DNA from: JAYEJW01 sp034716535
GTDB taxonomy: Bacteria > Pseudomonadota > Gammaproteobacteria > Chromatiales > Chromatiaceae
Direction: 5' to 3'
Assembly (NCBI GenBank): GCA_034716535.1
Contig: JAYEJW010000399.1
Location: 1-9,370 of the forward strand
DNA: 9,370 bases
The position numbers were made by a program, and so were the translations under genes. Shown here piece by piece: positions 1 to 6,985 of the stretch (positions are counted from its first letter, which is position 1; each line of letters opens with the position of its first letter). The notes beneath the pieces are model-generated. The model did no database searches, had not been told where the DNA came from, and saw only the letters and a program-made list of their open reading frames with translations.

Positions 1-132
1 AACAGGAGGCACCGTAGGACCGAAGGCTCCTTTTCAGCCGCCTGCCTGACGATGATGCTGCGATGGAGGGTCGAATCTGTTGCCGTTGTTCGCCTTTTTC
101 GTCGTGAAACCACCGCATTCAGGTTGTGGGCG

Positions 133-157
133 CCGATTGGGAAGGCTGCTCAATCGG
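133..157 (+). repeat. Inverted repeat upstream of the CarS-like gene
   Basis: CCGATTG at 133-139 pairs with CAATCGG at 151-157 around an 11-base loop, 21 bases before the GTG start. Only three T follow the right arm, so it is a poor terminator. It could be a leader hairpin or the weak end of an upstream transcript. Confidence 0.35.
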
Positions 158-178
158 TTTGGCGGATAAGCCAAAAAA

Positions 179-667
179 GTGGACATGCTCGAGAAGCTCC
201 AACTTCTGCTTCTGATCATCGTCGCCAACGGGACGCCCATCCTATTGGACGACCTGCTGGGACGACGGTGGGCCTGGCCCTTGGATGCGGGACGTGTCTT
301 CGCTGACGGCCGGCGTCTGTTGGGCCGCTCCGTCACCGTCCGTGGCGTGGTCGTCGCCCTTGTGGCGACGGCGGCGGTCGCGGTACTGTCGGGGCATTCT
401 GCCGGGGCGGGTCTGTTGATTGGGCTGATGGCCATGCTGGGGGATGCCGGCTCCAGCTTTGTCAAGCGGCGTCTCGGGCTTGCCCCGGGGGATAAGGCAT
501 TGGGTCTCGATCAGATTCCCGAGTCTCTGCTGCCGTTGCTGGCGGTGAAAGGCGGCTATGGGCTCGGCTGGTGGGATTTGGCGCTGCTGGTCCTCGCCTT
601 TGTACTCTTCGATATCCTGGTGTCGCGGATCCTCTATCGGCTGCACCTGCGAAAGCGTCCCCACTGA
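179..667 (+). CDS. CDP-archaeol synthase (CarS-like) family membrane protein
   Basis: A 162-residue integral-membrane protein resembling the archaeal CarS/DUF46 family, which transfers a cytidylyl group from CTP to an unsaturated isoprenoid ether lipid; CdsA is the more distant relative. Visible family marks are VANGTP (residues 15-20), PLDAGRVFADGRRLLG (34-49) followed by VRG (54-56), then GDAGSSFVKRRLG (88-100) and LDQIPES (110-116). D89, K96, R97 and D111 are candidate metal or CTP contacts by analogy. Hydrophobic stretches at about 7-23, 57-71, 76-88 and 131-149 suggest four membrane segments in the inner membrane. The GTG at 179 is the listed start; ATG at 185 is equally possible and neither has a strong Shine-Dalgarno. 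It faces the phosphoesterase convergently with a 24-base gap. Bacteria do not make archaeol, so the true substrate is unknown; a CDP-diacylglycerol-type or other lipid role is inference. Family assignment is good, function is not. Confidence 0.8.
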   Translation: MDMLEKLQLLLLIIVANGTPILLDDLLGRRWAWPLDAGRVFADGRRLLGRSVTVRGVVVALVATAAVAVLSGHSAGAGLLIGLMAMLGDAGSSFVKRRLGLAPGDKALGLDQIPESLLPLLAVKGGYGLGWWDLALLVLAFVLFDILVSRILYRLHLRKRPH

Positions 668-691
668 GGTTTCCGGGGCGGCAGATGCATC

Positions 692-1666
692 TTACCCATC
701 CTTTCCCGCCAGCAGCCGATGGACGGTGATCTCCGGCGGGCAGTTGAAGCGGACTGGGACGACGCAGGAGCCGGCGCCGACCGAGGTGTACCCCTGCAGG
801 GCGCCCCAACGCCAGGTCCCCCGGCCGAGCGCGCGGGGGCACTTGGCATTGTAAGTGACGGGTATGCCGCCCGGCAGGCAGATTTGGCCGCCGTGGGTGT
901 GGCCGCAGAGCATGAGGTCGAAGCCCGCGTGAGCGGCGTGACGAAAGATTTCAGGGGAGTGGGACAGTAGGATGGCGGCGGCGTCCGCGGGGATCGCATC
1001 GGCCGCCTTCTCCAGATTGTCGGCCCGGTAGTAGTGGGGATCGTCGATGCCCGCCAGGTGGATGGCTGCGCCGTCGCGCTCGATGGCGACGGACTCATTG
1101 ACCAGGACTCGCAGGTTCAGCGCTTCGAGGTCCGGCACCATCTCGATAAAATCGTGGTTGCCCAGCACCGCGTAAACGGGCCCCTCGATGTGCAGGCGCA
1201 GAGCGGCCATGGCGTCGACCACCGGCGCGTAGTCTCCGTACGTGCGGGCGCGGAAGTCCCCCGTGATGACGCACAGGTCGTACTCCGCCTCCCGGACCCG
1301 CTCCGCCAGGGCGTGGGTGATCTCGCGGTCCATGTCGAGATGAATGTCGCTCAGATGCAGGAGCCGAAAGCCATCGAAGGCTCGGGGCAGGCGCGGGATA
1401 ACGATGTCGTTGCCGCGGACGCGGATGGCGGTCGCGTTTCTCCGCCCCCGAGCGTATATACCCACGCCGCGCATGAGCAGCCGCATGAGGGCGTGTATCG
1501 AGTACCAGTTCTCGATGTGAAAGAAGTTGCGGCCGCGGCCGAAGATCTGAGCGACGTGCTCGCGCTGGATGCCCTGGCGCTGCCACAGGTGCAGGCGTCC
1601 GACGCGCCGGCTCAGGCGCACCGTGGCATAGGGGGACAGCTCGGGATAAGGGTGCCGTTGGGGCAT
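692..1666 (-). CDS. Calcineurin-like metallophosphoesterase
   Basis: A 324-residue protein with all five motifs of the calcineurin-like dinuclear metallophosphoesterase fold: SDIHLD (106-111), GDF (136-138), GNHD (169-172), LSHSP (234-238) and CGHTHGGQ (254-261). The predicted metal ligands are D107, H109, D137, N170, H236, H256 and H258, so the enzyme should be active. The arrangement resembles the YkuE/LpxG-like branch, some members of which act on lipid-linked phosphates, but the substrate cannot be read from sequence. About 95 residues precede the catalytic domain. They contain a basic region and a moderately hydrophobic stretch (58-71) but no clear signal peptide, so cytoplasmic or membrane-peripheral location is likely. 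ATG at 1666 was chosen because homology-like sequence (GRGRNFFHIENWYSIHAL, 43-60) needs an upstream start; its Shine-Dalgarno is weak. The gene is divergent from the 4.5S RNA and convergent with the CarS-like gene. Confidence 0.9.
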   Translation of the reverse strand: MPQRHPYPELSPYATVRLSRRVGRLHLWQRQGIQREHVAQIFGRGRNFFHIENWYSIHALMRLLMRGVGIYARGRRNATAIRVRGNDIVIPRLPRAFDGFRLLHLSDIHLDMDREITHALAERVREAEYDLCVITGDFRARTYGDYAPVVDAMAALRLHIEGPVYAVLGNHDFIEMVPDLEALNLRVLVNESVAIERDGAAIHLAGIDDPHYYRADNLEKAADAIPADAAAILLSHSPEIFRHAAHAGFDLMLCGHTHGGQICLPGGIPVTYNAKCPRALGRGTWRWGALQGYTSVGAGSCVVPVRFNCPPEITVHRLLAGKDG

Positions 1667-1712
1667 GAGCGCGGGGTCTGCGGTTCGAGTGCGGCGACAG
1701 TGTACACCAGTT

Positions 1713-1737
1713 CGGCCGCCTTCCGGTGTGGCGGCCG
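1713..1737. repeat. GC-rich inverted repeat in divergent spacer
   Basis: CGGCCGCC (1713-1720) pairs with GGCGGCCG (1730-1737) over eight base pairs with a nine-base loop. Neither strand has a T tract after it. It lies between the phosphoesterase start and the 4.5S RNA, where it could be a leader hairpin or protein site. Confidence 0.4.
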
Positions 1738-1776
1738 GCTTGTGCTTCCACTGCTGGTTTTGCTACCTTATTGTCC

Positions 1777-1804
1777 AGCCCCGGCTCGTTCGGGGCTTTC
1801 TTTA
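1777..1804 (+). terminator. Terminator-like hairpin directly before 4.5S RNA
   Basis: AGCCCCG (1777-1783) pairs with CGGGGCT (1791-1797) with a seven-base loop, followed by TTCTTTAT on the + strand. This is the form of a Rho-independent terminator on +. No + strand gene lies between it and the convergent pair to the left, so what it would terminate is unclear. It ends one base before the predicted 4.5S RNA 5' end. Confidence 0.5.
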
Positions 1805-1805
1805 T

Positions 1806-1920
1806 GGTGGTCCGCGTCGGTCCCCTCGCAACGCGAAGCCGTAAACCCGGTCAGGCCCGGAAGGGAGCAGCCGTAGCGGTGGCAGCGTGTGCCGGGGTGT
1901 GGCTGGCGGGGACCGCCTCC
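1806..1920 (+). ncRNA. ffs: 4.5S RNA, bacterial small SRP RNA
   Basis: This is the RNA core of the signal recognition particle, which binds Ffh and targets nascent inner-membrane proteins to FtsY. The near-invariant apical domain is present at 1849-1872: GGTCAGG, a GGAA tetraloop (1859-1862), and AGCAGCC, which together form the asymmetric and symmetric internal loops bound by the Ffh M domain. The ends GGTGGTCC (1806-1813) and GGACCGCC (1910-1917) pair over eight positions including one G-U, giving the expected hairpin of about 114 nt as in E. coli. GCAACGC and GTGTGCCGGG, typical of the gammaproteobacterial form, are also present. Exact ends are inferred by alignment with E. coli from memory. 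It lies immediately upstream of dnaX, an arrangement known in pseudomonads. No strong promoter or following terminator is obvious. Confidence 0.95.
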
Positions 1921-2010
1921 CTCGCGTCCGCCATGGGTGATCGCTCCTCGAGCATCGGTTACACTTCAGGCATCTTGAACGCCTCGGCTTCGACTGATCC
2001 CTACTCTTAG

Positions 2011-3825
2011 ATGTCCTACCAGGTGCTGGCCCGAAAATGGCGCCCCCGGTCCTTTCAGGACATGGTGGGTCAGGCCCACGTGGTAAGGGCGCTCGGCAAC
2101 GCCCTGGAGCAGGGGCAACTCCATCACGCCTATCTGTTCACCGGAACGCGGGGAGTGGGTAAGACCACCCTTGCGCGCATCCTGGCGAAGGCATTGAACT
2201 GTGAGGAGGGGGTGACCTCCCATCCTTGCGGGCAGTGCGCCGCGTGCCGGGAGATCGACGAGGGGCGTTTCGTGGACCTGCTGGAGGTGGACGCCGCCTC
2301 CCGGACGAAAGTGGACCAGACGCGGGAGCTGCTCGACAATGTCCCCTTCGCGCCGGTCAAGGGCCGCTACAAGGTGTACCTCATCGACGAGGTGCACATG
2401 TTCTCCTCCCACAGCTTCAATGCCCTGCTGAAGACGCTGGAGGAGCCTCCGCCGCATGTGAAGTTCCTGCTTGCCACGACCGATCCGCAAAAGGTGCCGG
2501 TGACGGTGTTGTCCCGCTGCCTGCAGTTCAACCTGAAGCGCTTGGTTCCGGTGGAGATCCAGCAACAGCTGGCACACATCCTGGGGGCGGAGGATATCGG
2601 GTTCGAGGAACCTGCCCTGCCGCTGCTGGCGCGGGCGGCGGACGGCAGTATGCGCGACGGGTTGAGCTTGCTGGATCAAGCGATCGCCTTCGGGGGCGGG
2701 CGCGTGGGCGCGGATGAGGTACGCTCCATGCTCGGTACCGTGGACCGGGACCTGAGCCTGAAGCTGGTGCAGGCTCTGGCGGCGCTGGACGGTCCCGAGC
2801 TGCTGGACCTGGTTGCGCGGATCGCCGAGCTCACGCCGGATTTCACGGGGGTCCTGCGGGAGCTGCTGGGGATCCTTCACCGCATCGCCCTGTTTCAGCA
2901 GGTGCCGACGACCTTGGCCGACGAGGATCCCGATCGGGAGCCTATCGAGGCCCTGGCACGGGAGATGGCGCCGGAGGATGTGCAGCTCTTCTACCAGATC
3001 GCCCTTCTCGGTCAGGAGGACTTGACTTTGGCGCCGGATCCCCGCGCCGGGATCGAGATGGTCCTGCTGCGCATGCTCGCTTTCCGCCCGGATACCGGTG
3101 ATGAGCCAGGGAGAGCGACCGCGCGCTCCGAGAAGAAGGTGGCTCAGAGCGCGTCGCCGCGGAGCGCTGCGGATGGGGGCGACGGGCCGGCGGCGTCTCC
3201 AGGACCCGCGGCAGCCGCCCTCGTGGCGGCGCGGCAGGCCACCGCCTCCGAGACGAAGAAGGCGACGAAGGCGGGTGCCGCCCTGCGGGTTGCCGATTCA
3301 GAGGGGCCGGACAGCACGTCCACCTTCGTCAACCGGATTGCTGAGCCGGATCGGCCGGTTGTGGCTCGGGCCCCGATGGCGGGCGGGACCGACACGGGAT
3401 TGGAACCGCAGTCTGCCGCGGAATCCGACGGCCCCGTGCTTCGGGAGCCGACGGACTGGCACCGACTGGTGGGGACGCTGCGGCTTGGGGGCGTGGCGAG
3501 CGAGCTGGCGAGCAACTGCGAGCTGGCCGGTTGGGACGGGCGAAGGCTGGTGCTGACCCTCGACCCCGAATGCAGGCACATGCAGGTGGCCAGCGCGAAG
3601 GAGCGGCTGCACTCGGCCCTGTCGGATGCGCTCGGCCGGGAGCTCAGGCTCGAGGTCCGTATCGCGCGTCCGGAGCGGGAAACTCCCGCGCAGCGTCGTG
3701 CCCGACTGGATGGGGAACGTCAGGCCGAGGCCCAGGCCCTGATGGAGAAGGACCCCCTGGCCCTTGCTCTGCAAGATCAATTCGATGCCCGCTGGGTGCC
3801 CGGCAGCATCGAACCGACGGATTGA
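2011..3825 (+). CDS. dnaX: DNA polymerase III subunit tau (clamp loader ATPase)
   Basis: A 604-residue clamp-loader ATPase that joins the delta and delta-prime subunits to open the beta clamp and, through its C-terminus, tethers the alpha polymerase and DnaB. Domain order: AAA+ domain with Walker A GTRGVGKT (45-52), zinc module cysteines C64, C73, C76 and C79, Walker B LIDEVH (124-129), SRC motif (168-170) and sensor-2 GSMRD (212-216). An oligomerisation domain follows (about 222-360), then an Ala/Gly/Pro-rich linker (about 361-478). A C-terminal alpha-binding domain (479-604) ends in ETPAQRRA...DPLALALQDQF...PGSI, as in full-length tau. The start is fixed by a TAG immediately before ATG and by the conserved MSYQVLARKWRP. 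No Shine-Dalgarno is recognisable before it. No A AAA AAG frameshift heptamer is visible in the linker, so formation of a short gamma form is uncertain. ybaB follows after 61 bases. Confidence 0.98.
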   Translation: MSYQVLARKWRPRSFQDMVGQAHVVRALGNALEQGQLHHAYLFTGTRGVGKTTLARILAKALNCEEGVTSHPCGQCAACREIDEGRFVDLLEVDAASRTKVDQTRELLDNVPFAPVKGRYKVYLIDEVHMFSSHSFNALLKTLEEPPPHVKFLLATTDPQKVPVTVLSRCLQFNLKRLVPVEIQQQLAHILGAEDIGFEEPALPLLARAADGSMRDGLSLLDQAIAFGGGRVGADEVRSMLGTVDRDLSLKLVQALAALDGPELLDLVARIAELTPDFTGVLRELLGILHRIALFQQVPTTLADEDPDREPIEALAREMAPEDVQLFYQIALLGQEDLTLAPDPRAGIEMVLLRMLAFRPDTGDEPGRATARSEKKVAQSASPRSAADGGDGPAASPGPAAAALVAARQATASETKKATKAGAALRVADSEGPDSTSTFVNRIAEPDRPVVARAPMAGGTDTGLEPQSAAESDGPVLREPTDWHRLVGTLRLGGVASELASNCELAGWDGRRLVLTLDPECRHMQVASAKERLHSALSDALGRELRLEVRIARPERETPAQRRARLDGERQAEAQALMEKDPLALALQDQFDARWVPGSIEPTD

Positions 3826-3886
3826 GTCAGCGTTTGCTGGACGCCGCCAAGCGGTGGTGAGAACGTAAGAACCCGAGGTACATAGA

Positions 3887-4210
3887 GTGAAAGGCGGATT
3901 AGGCAATATCCTCAAGCAGGCCCAGAAGATGCAGGAGGAGCTGCAGAAGACCCAGGAGAAGCTGGCCCAGGAGGAGGTCACCGGAGAATCCGGCGGCGGC
4001 ATGGTCAAGGTAACGATGAACGGTAGGCACGAGGTCAAGCGCATCGAGATCGACCCCTCGCTGATGGCGGACGACAAGGAGATGTTGGAGGACCTGGTCG
4101 CGGCGGCCGTCAACGATGCCGTCCATCGTGTCGGTGAGAAGATGCAGGAGAACATGTCGAGCCTGACCTCCGGGCTACCCCTGCCGCCCGGCTTCAAGAT
4201 GCCGTTCTGA
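3887..4210 (+). CDS. ybaB: Nucleoid-associated protein YbaB/EbfC
   Basis: A 107-residue member of the YbaB/EbfC family (E. coli 109 residues), small dimeric proteins that bind DNA and associate with the nucleoid; a link to RecR-dependent repair is suspected from gene order. It begins MKGGLGNILKQAQKMQEELQ, a basic start leading into a long amphipathic Gln/Glu/Lys-rich helix (about 8-31) typical of the family's pincer dimer. A central sheet follows (GGGMVKVTMNGRHEVKRIEID, about 36-56) and the protein ends LPLPPGFKMPF. The GTG start is chosen because the family aligns from there and GAGGT (3875-3879) sits seven bases upstream. recR begins three bases after its stop, so the pair is almost certainly cotranscribed and translationally coupled. 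Confidence 0.96.
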   Translation: MKGGLGNILKQAQKMQEELQKTQEKLAQEEVTGESGGGMVKVTMNGRHEVKRIEIDPSLMADDKEMLEDLVAAAVNDAVHRVGEKMQENMSSLTSGLPLPPGFKMPF

Positions 4211-4213
4211 GCC

Positions 4214-4813
4214 ATGCCGGAAGAGCGCTCGCTGCTCAGCCAGCTCGTAGAGGCCCTGCGCTGCCTCCCCGGTGTCGGACCCAAGTCGGCGCAGCGCATG
4301 GCCTTCCATCTCCTGGAGAGGGATCGGGAAGGGGGACGCCACCTCGCCCGGGTCATGGCCGAGGCGATGGAGCGCGTCACCCGCTGCAGCCGCTGCCGGA
4401 CGCTGAGTGAGCGCGAGGTCTGCGGTCTCTGCGCAAACCCCCACCGCGACCCCGCCCTGCTGTGCGTGATCGAGCACCCTTCCGAGATCGTCGCGATCGA
4501 ACAGGCGACCGACTTTCGGGGGCTCTACTTCGTCCTCGGCGGCAGACTCTCGCCTCTCGACGGCATCGGGCCCGGGGAGCTTGGTCTGGACGCCCTGGAC
4601 GAGCGGCTTGCGGAAGGGACGGTCATGGAGCTGATCCTGGCCATCAGCCCGACGGTGGAGGGCAGCGCCACCACCCAGTACATCGCCGAGCTCGCCGCGC
4701 AGCGTCAGGTGCGGACCACGCGCATCGCACACGGGGTCCCGCTGGGGGGGGAGCTTGAGTACGTGGACGGCGGTACCTTGGCGCATGCCTTCGCGGGGCG
4801 CCATGGCGTATAG
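4214..4813 (+). CDS. recR: Recombination mediator RecR
   Basis: A 199-residue DNA-binding clamp protein that with RecO (and RecF) loads RecA on SSB-coated gaps. It contains a helix-hairpin-helix LPGVGPKSAQRMAFHLL (18-34), a zinc finger with C58, C61, C70 and C73, and a Toprim domain (about 81-176). It also has the conserved SPTVEGSATTQY segment (145-156) and the C-terminal HGVPLGGELEYVDGGTL (173-189). Length and motifs match E. coli RecR closely. The ATG start has no clear Shine-Dalgarno and lies three bases beyond the ybaB stop, indicating coupling. The HIT gene follows after 40 bases, possibly in the same transcript. Confidence 0.98.
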   Translation: MPEERSLLSQLVEALRCLPGVGPKSAQRMAFHLLERDREGGRHLARVMAEAMERVTRCSRCRTLSEREVCGLCANPHRDPALLCVIEHPSEIVAIEQATDFRGLYFVLGGRLSPLDGIGPGELGLDALDERLAEGTVMELILAISPTVEGSATTQYIAELAAQRQVRTTRIAHGVPLGGELEYVDGGTLAHAFAGRHGV

Positions 4814-4853
4814 GAGGAGGCTCGCGGCTTAGCGGATCATCTGGGAGACAAGC

Positions 4854-5198
4854 ATGTCAGACACTATCTTCGGCAAGATCGCGGCCGGTGAGATCCCGGC
4901 GGACATCGTCTACCAAGACGAAGATCTGGTGGCGTTCCGGGACGTCGATCCTCAGGCACCGACCCACGTGCTTGTGATACCGCGAAAGCCGATTCCGACC
5001 CTCAACGATCTCGAGCCCGAGGACGCGGAGCTGGTCGGCAAGATGTTTCTGGCCGCCAAGAAGATCGCGGCGCAGGAGGGCATCGCGGAGTCGGGCTACC
5101 GCATGGTGATGAACTGCAATGCGGGGGCCGGCCAGACGGTGTTCCACCTGCACCTGCACGTGCTCGGCGGGCGTCGGATGCAGTGGCCGCCCGGCTGA
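4854..5198 (+). CDS. hinT: HIT family purine nucleoside phosphoramidase, HinT-like
   Basis: A 114-residue histidine triad protein. HinT enzymes hydrolyse adenosine or guanosine 5'-phosphoramidates, and E. coli HinT can process aminoacyl-adenylates. The triad is H98, H100 and H102 within GQTVFHLHLHVLGG (93-106); the middle His (H100) is the expected nucleophile. The N-terminus SDTIFGKIAAGEIPADIVYQDE and the central DVDPQAPTHVLVIPRKPIPTL are typical of the HinT branch, as is the Trp-containing tail MQWPPG that lines the active site in relatives. GGAG at 4844-4847, six bases before the ATG, supports the start. It follows recR by 40 bases on the same strand. No terminator is seen before the minC spacer. 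Confidence 0.95.
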   Translation: MSDTIFGKIAAGEIPADIVYQDEDLVAFRDVDPQAPTHVLVIPRKPIPTLNDLEPEDAELVGKMFLAAKKIAAQEGIAESGYRMVMNCNAGAGQTVFHLHLHVLGGRRMQWPPG

Positions 5199-5381
5199 TG
5201 GCGCGTCTTGACGTTTGCCGGTTTCACTTGCCATTCGTTTCTCGCGACGAAGCGCACGATTGAGCGCTTTGCCTCGCTGCGCTCAGGCGTTAGCATTGGC
5301 GGCAGCTTGGCCGGCTTGGCACGATAGGCGTGCGGGCGACAGGCTTTCCCATGGGGCACATGAATCTCCACCTAAAGGTCA
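5199..5381 (+). other. Spacer before minC with small inverted repeats
   Basis: This 183-base spacer separates the HIT gene from minC and presumably carries the min operon promoter. TTGACG occurs near its start (5209-5214) but no convincing -10 follows at the right distance. Two short inverted repeats are present: TGAGCG/CGCTCA (5261-5266 with 5280-5285) and GCACG/CGTGC (5319-5323 with 5329-5333). Neither has a T tract. No coding signal was found. Confidence 0.4.
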
Positions 5382-6140
5382 ATGGCGGTTAATCCAGAGT
5401 CAGCGGGGAGCTCCCCTCCTGCGGTTTTCGAGCTAAAGGCGGCGGCCTTCACTCTGCCCGTCATTCGGCTGCTTGGCGTCGACATGGATGCCGTGGCCGA
5501 GCAACTGGGCACCAAGGTGGATCAGGCGCCGGATTTTTTTCGGAATACGCCCGTCGTGATCGACTTGTCGGAGCTTCCCGCAGGCACGGGGGACGTGGAG
5601 TTTCCGTTGCTGGTGGGCCTGCTGCGCGGCTACGGCATGATCCCGGTGGGCGTGCGCGGAGGGAACGCCGCCCAAAACGGGGCGGCGGAGGCGATGGAGC
5701 TCGCGATTCTGGGTGATGTCTTCGCGCGTCGCCCCAAGACCGGGGGCGCAAAGGCCCCGGCAAAGCCAGCCGCCGCTGCATCCGAGGCCGAGGCGCCGAA
5801 ACCCGCCGCGGCGGCCGGTTTCACGTTGGTGACCCGTCCCGTGCGCTCGGGGCAGCGCGTCTATGCCGCGGGCGGAGATCTCTCGGTCATCGCCGCCGTG
5901 AGCTCCGGGGCCGAGCTCATGGCTGACGGCAATATTCATGTCTATGGGCCGTTGCGCGGTCGGGCCATGGCCGGGATGAAGGGCAATGCACAGGCGCGCA
6001 TCTTCTGCCAGGACCTCCAGGCGGAGCTGGTCTCTGTGGCCGGCCATTACCGCGTGAGCGAAAACATCCCGGCGGATCTCAAGGGCCTGCCGGTGCAGAT
6101 CTTCTTGGACCATAAGGTCTTGCGCATCGAGAAACTTTAA
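5382..6140 (+). CDS. minC: Septum-site inhibitor MinC
   Basis: A 252-residue inhibitor of FtsZ ring assembly; MinD recruits it to the membrane at the cell poles. The N-terminal FtsZ-inhibiting domain spans about 14-116 (FELKAAAFTLPVIRLL, then VVIDLSEL and RGYGMIPVGVRGG). An Ala/Pro/Lys-rich linker (about 117-147) leads to the C-terminal beta-helix domain (148-252). That domain has the RSGQ motif (155-158) that contacts MinD and the GNIHVYGPLRGRAMAG segment (183-198). The length is slightly above E. coli MinC, mostly because of the linker. ATG at 5382 has AAAGG only three bases upstream, a short spacing, so translation initiation may be modest. minD starts 32 bases after the stop. Confidence 0.97.
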   Translation: MAVNPESAGSSPPAVFELKAAAFTLPVIRLLGVDMDAVAEQLGTKVDQAPDFFRNTPVVIDLSELPAGTGDVEFPLLVGLLRGYGMIPVGVRGGNAAQNGAAEAMELAILGDVFARRPKTGGAKAPAKPAAAASEAEAPKPAAAAGFTLVTRPVRSGQRVYAAGGDLSVIAAVSSGAELMADGNIHVYGPLRGRAMAGMKGNAQARIFCQDLQAELVSVAGHYRVSENIPADLKGLPVQIFLDHKVLRIEKL

Positions 6141-6172
6141 AGACGGATTATCCGCCTGAAGGAGGGGGAATC

Positions 6173-6982
6173 TTGGCGAGAATCATCGTTATCACGTCGG
6201 GCAAGGGTGGCGTCGGTAAGACGACCACCAGTGCGGCGCTGGCAATGGGCCTTGCGCAGCGGGGCAACCGCACAGCGGTCATCGACTTCGATGTCGGTCT
6301 GCGCAACCTGGATCTGATCATGGGTTGCGAGCGCCGGGTGGTCTACGACTTCGTGAACGTGATCAACGGGGAGGCGAACCTCAATCAGGCGCTCATCCGC
6401 GATAAACGCGCGGACGGTCTCTTCGTCCTTCCGGCCTCTCAGACCCGCGACAAGGAGGCGCTGACGAAGGAGGGCGTGGGCCAGGTGCTGGACGAGCTTT
6501 CGCAGACCTTCGACTACGTCATCTGCGACTCGCCTGCCGGCATCGAGCACGGGGCCAATATGGCCATGTACTACGCCGACGATGCCGTTGTCGTCACCAA
6601 TCCCGAGGTCTCCTCGGTGCGCGACTCGGACCGCATGCTGGGAATACTGTCCAGCAAGTCCCGCCGCGCCGAGACGAGCGCGGAGCCGATTCGCGAGTAC
6701 CTGCTCCTGACTCGCTACTCGCCGGAGCGGGTCGCCAATGGCGAGATGCTGAGCGTAGAGGACGTGCAGGAGATCCTGTCCCTGAATCTGCTCGGGGTGG
6801 TTCCCGAGTCGAAGTCGGTGCTCAATGCGTCGAACGCCGGCGTGCCTGTGATCCTGGATTGCGAGAGCGATGCGGGCCTCGCATACGGGGACATGGTGTC
6901 ACGCTACCTGGGCGAGGATGTGCCGCACCGCTTCCTCGATGTGCAGAAGAAGGGCTTCTTCAGCCGACTGTTCAGGGGGTGA
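6173..6982 (+). CDS. minD: Septum-site ATPase MinD
   Basis: A 269-residue membrane-cycling ATPase of the ParA/MinD class that binds MinC and is released from the membrane by MinE, driving pole-to-pole oscillation. The deviant Walker A KGGVGKTT (11-18, signature K11 and catalytic K16), FDVGLRNLDLIMGCERR (39-55), DSPAG (119-123) and NPEVSSVRDSDR (143-154) are all intact. The amphipathic membrane-targeting helix is at the C-terminus, KKGFFSRLFRG (259-269). The start is TTG rather than ATG: MARIIVITSGKGG begins there, no in-frame ATG lies nearby, and a strong GGAGGGGG (6161-6168) precedes it by four bases. minE follows after three bases. Confidence 0.98.
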   Translation: MARIIVITSGKGGVGKTTTSAALAMGLAQRGNRTAVIDFDVGLRNLDLIMGCERRVVYDFVNVINGEANLNQALIRDKRADGLFVLPASQTRDKEALTKEGVGQVLDELSQTFDYVICDSPAGIEHGANMAMYYADDAVVVTNPEVSSVRDSDRMLGILSSKSRRAETSAEPIREYLLLTRYSPERVANGEMLSVEDVQEILSLNLLGVVPESKSVLNASNAGVPVILDCESDAGLAYGDMVSRYLGEDVPHRFLDVQKKGFFSRLFRG

Positions 6983-6985
6983 GCG

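Noticed and set aside
2..49. Possible C-terminal 15 codons of an upstream + strand gene ending in TGA at 47-49
   Set aside because: The frame is open to the left edge, but 15 codons (ending PFQPPA) are too few to recognise a family. It may be chance.
1034..1876. Long + strand open frame opposite the metallophosphoesterase
   Set aside because: It is antisense to a gene with all catalytic motifs, runs into the 4.5S RNA and has no recognisable domain. High GC makes such shadows common.
3298..4380. 360-codon - strand frame across dnaX, ybaB and recR
   Set aside because: It spans three well-supported + strand genes and has no domain of its own.
5261..5285. Hairpin TGAGCG/CGCTCA as a terminator for the HIT gene
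   Set aside because: Six pairs, a 13-base loop and no following T run do not make an intrinsic terminator.
6144..6154. Palindrome CGGAT-T-ATCCG between minC and minD, similar to one at 7427-7436
   Set aside because: It is only five pairs with a one-base centre and has no T tract; two short copies in a 9-kb window are not significant.
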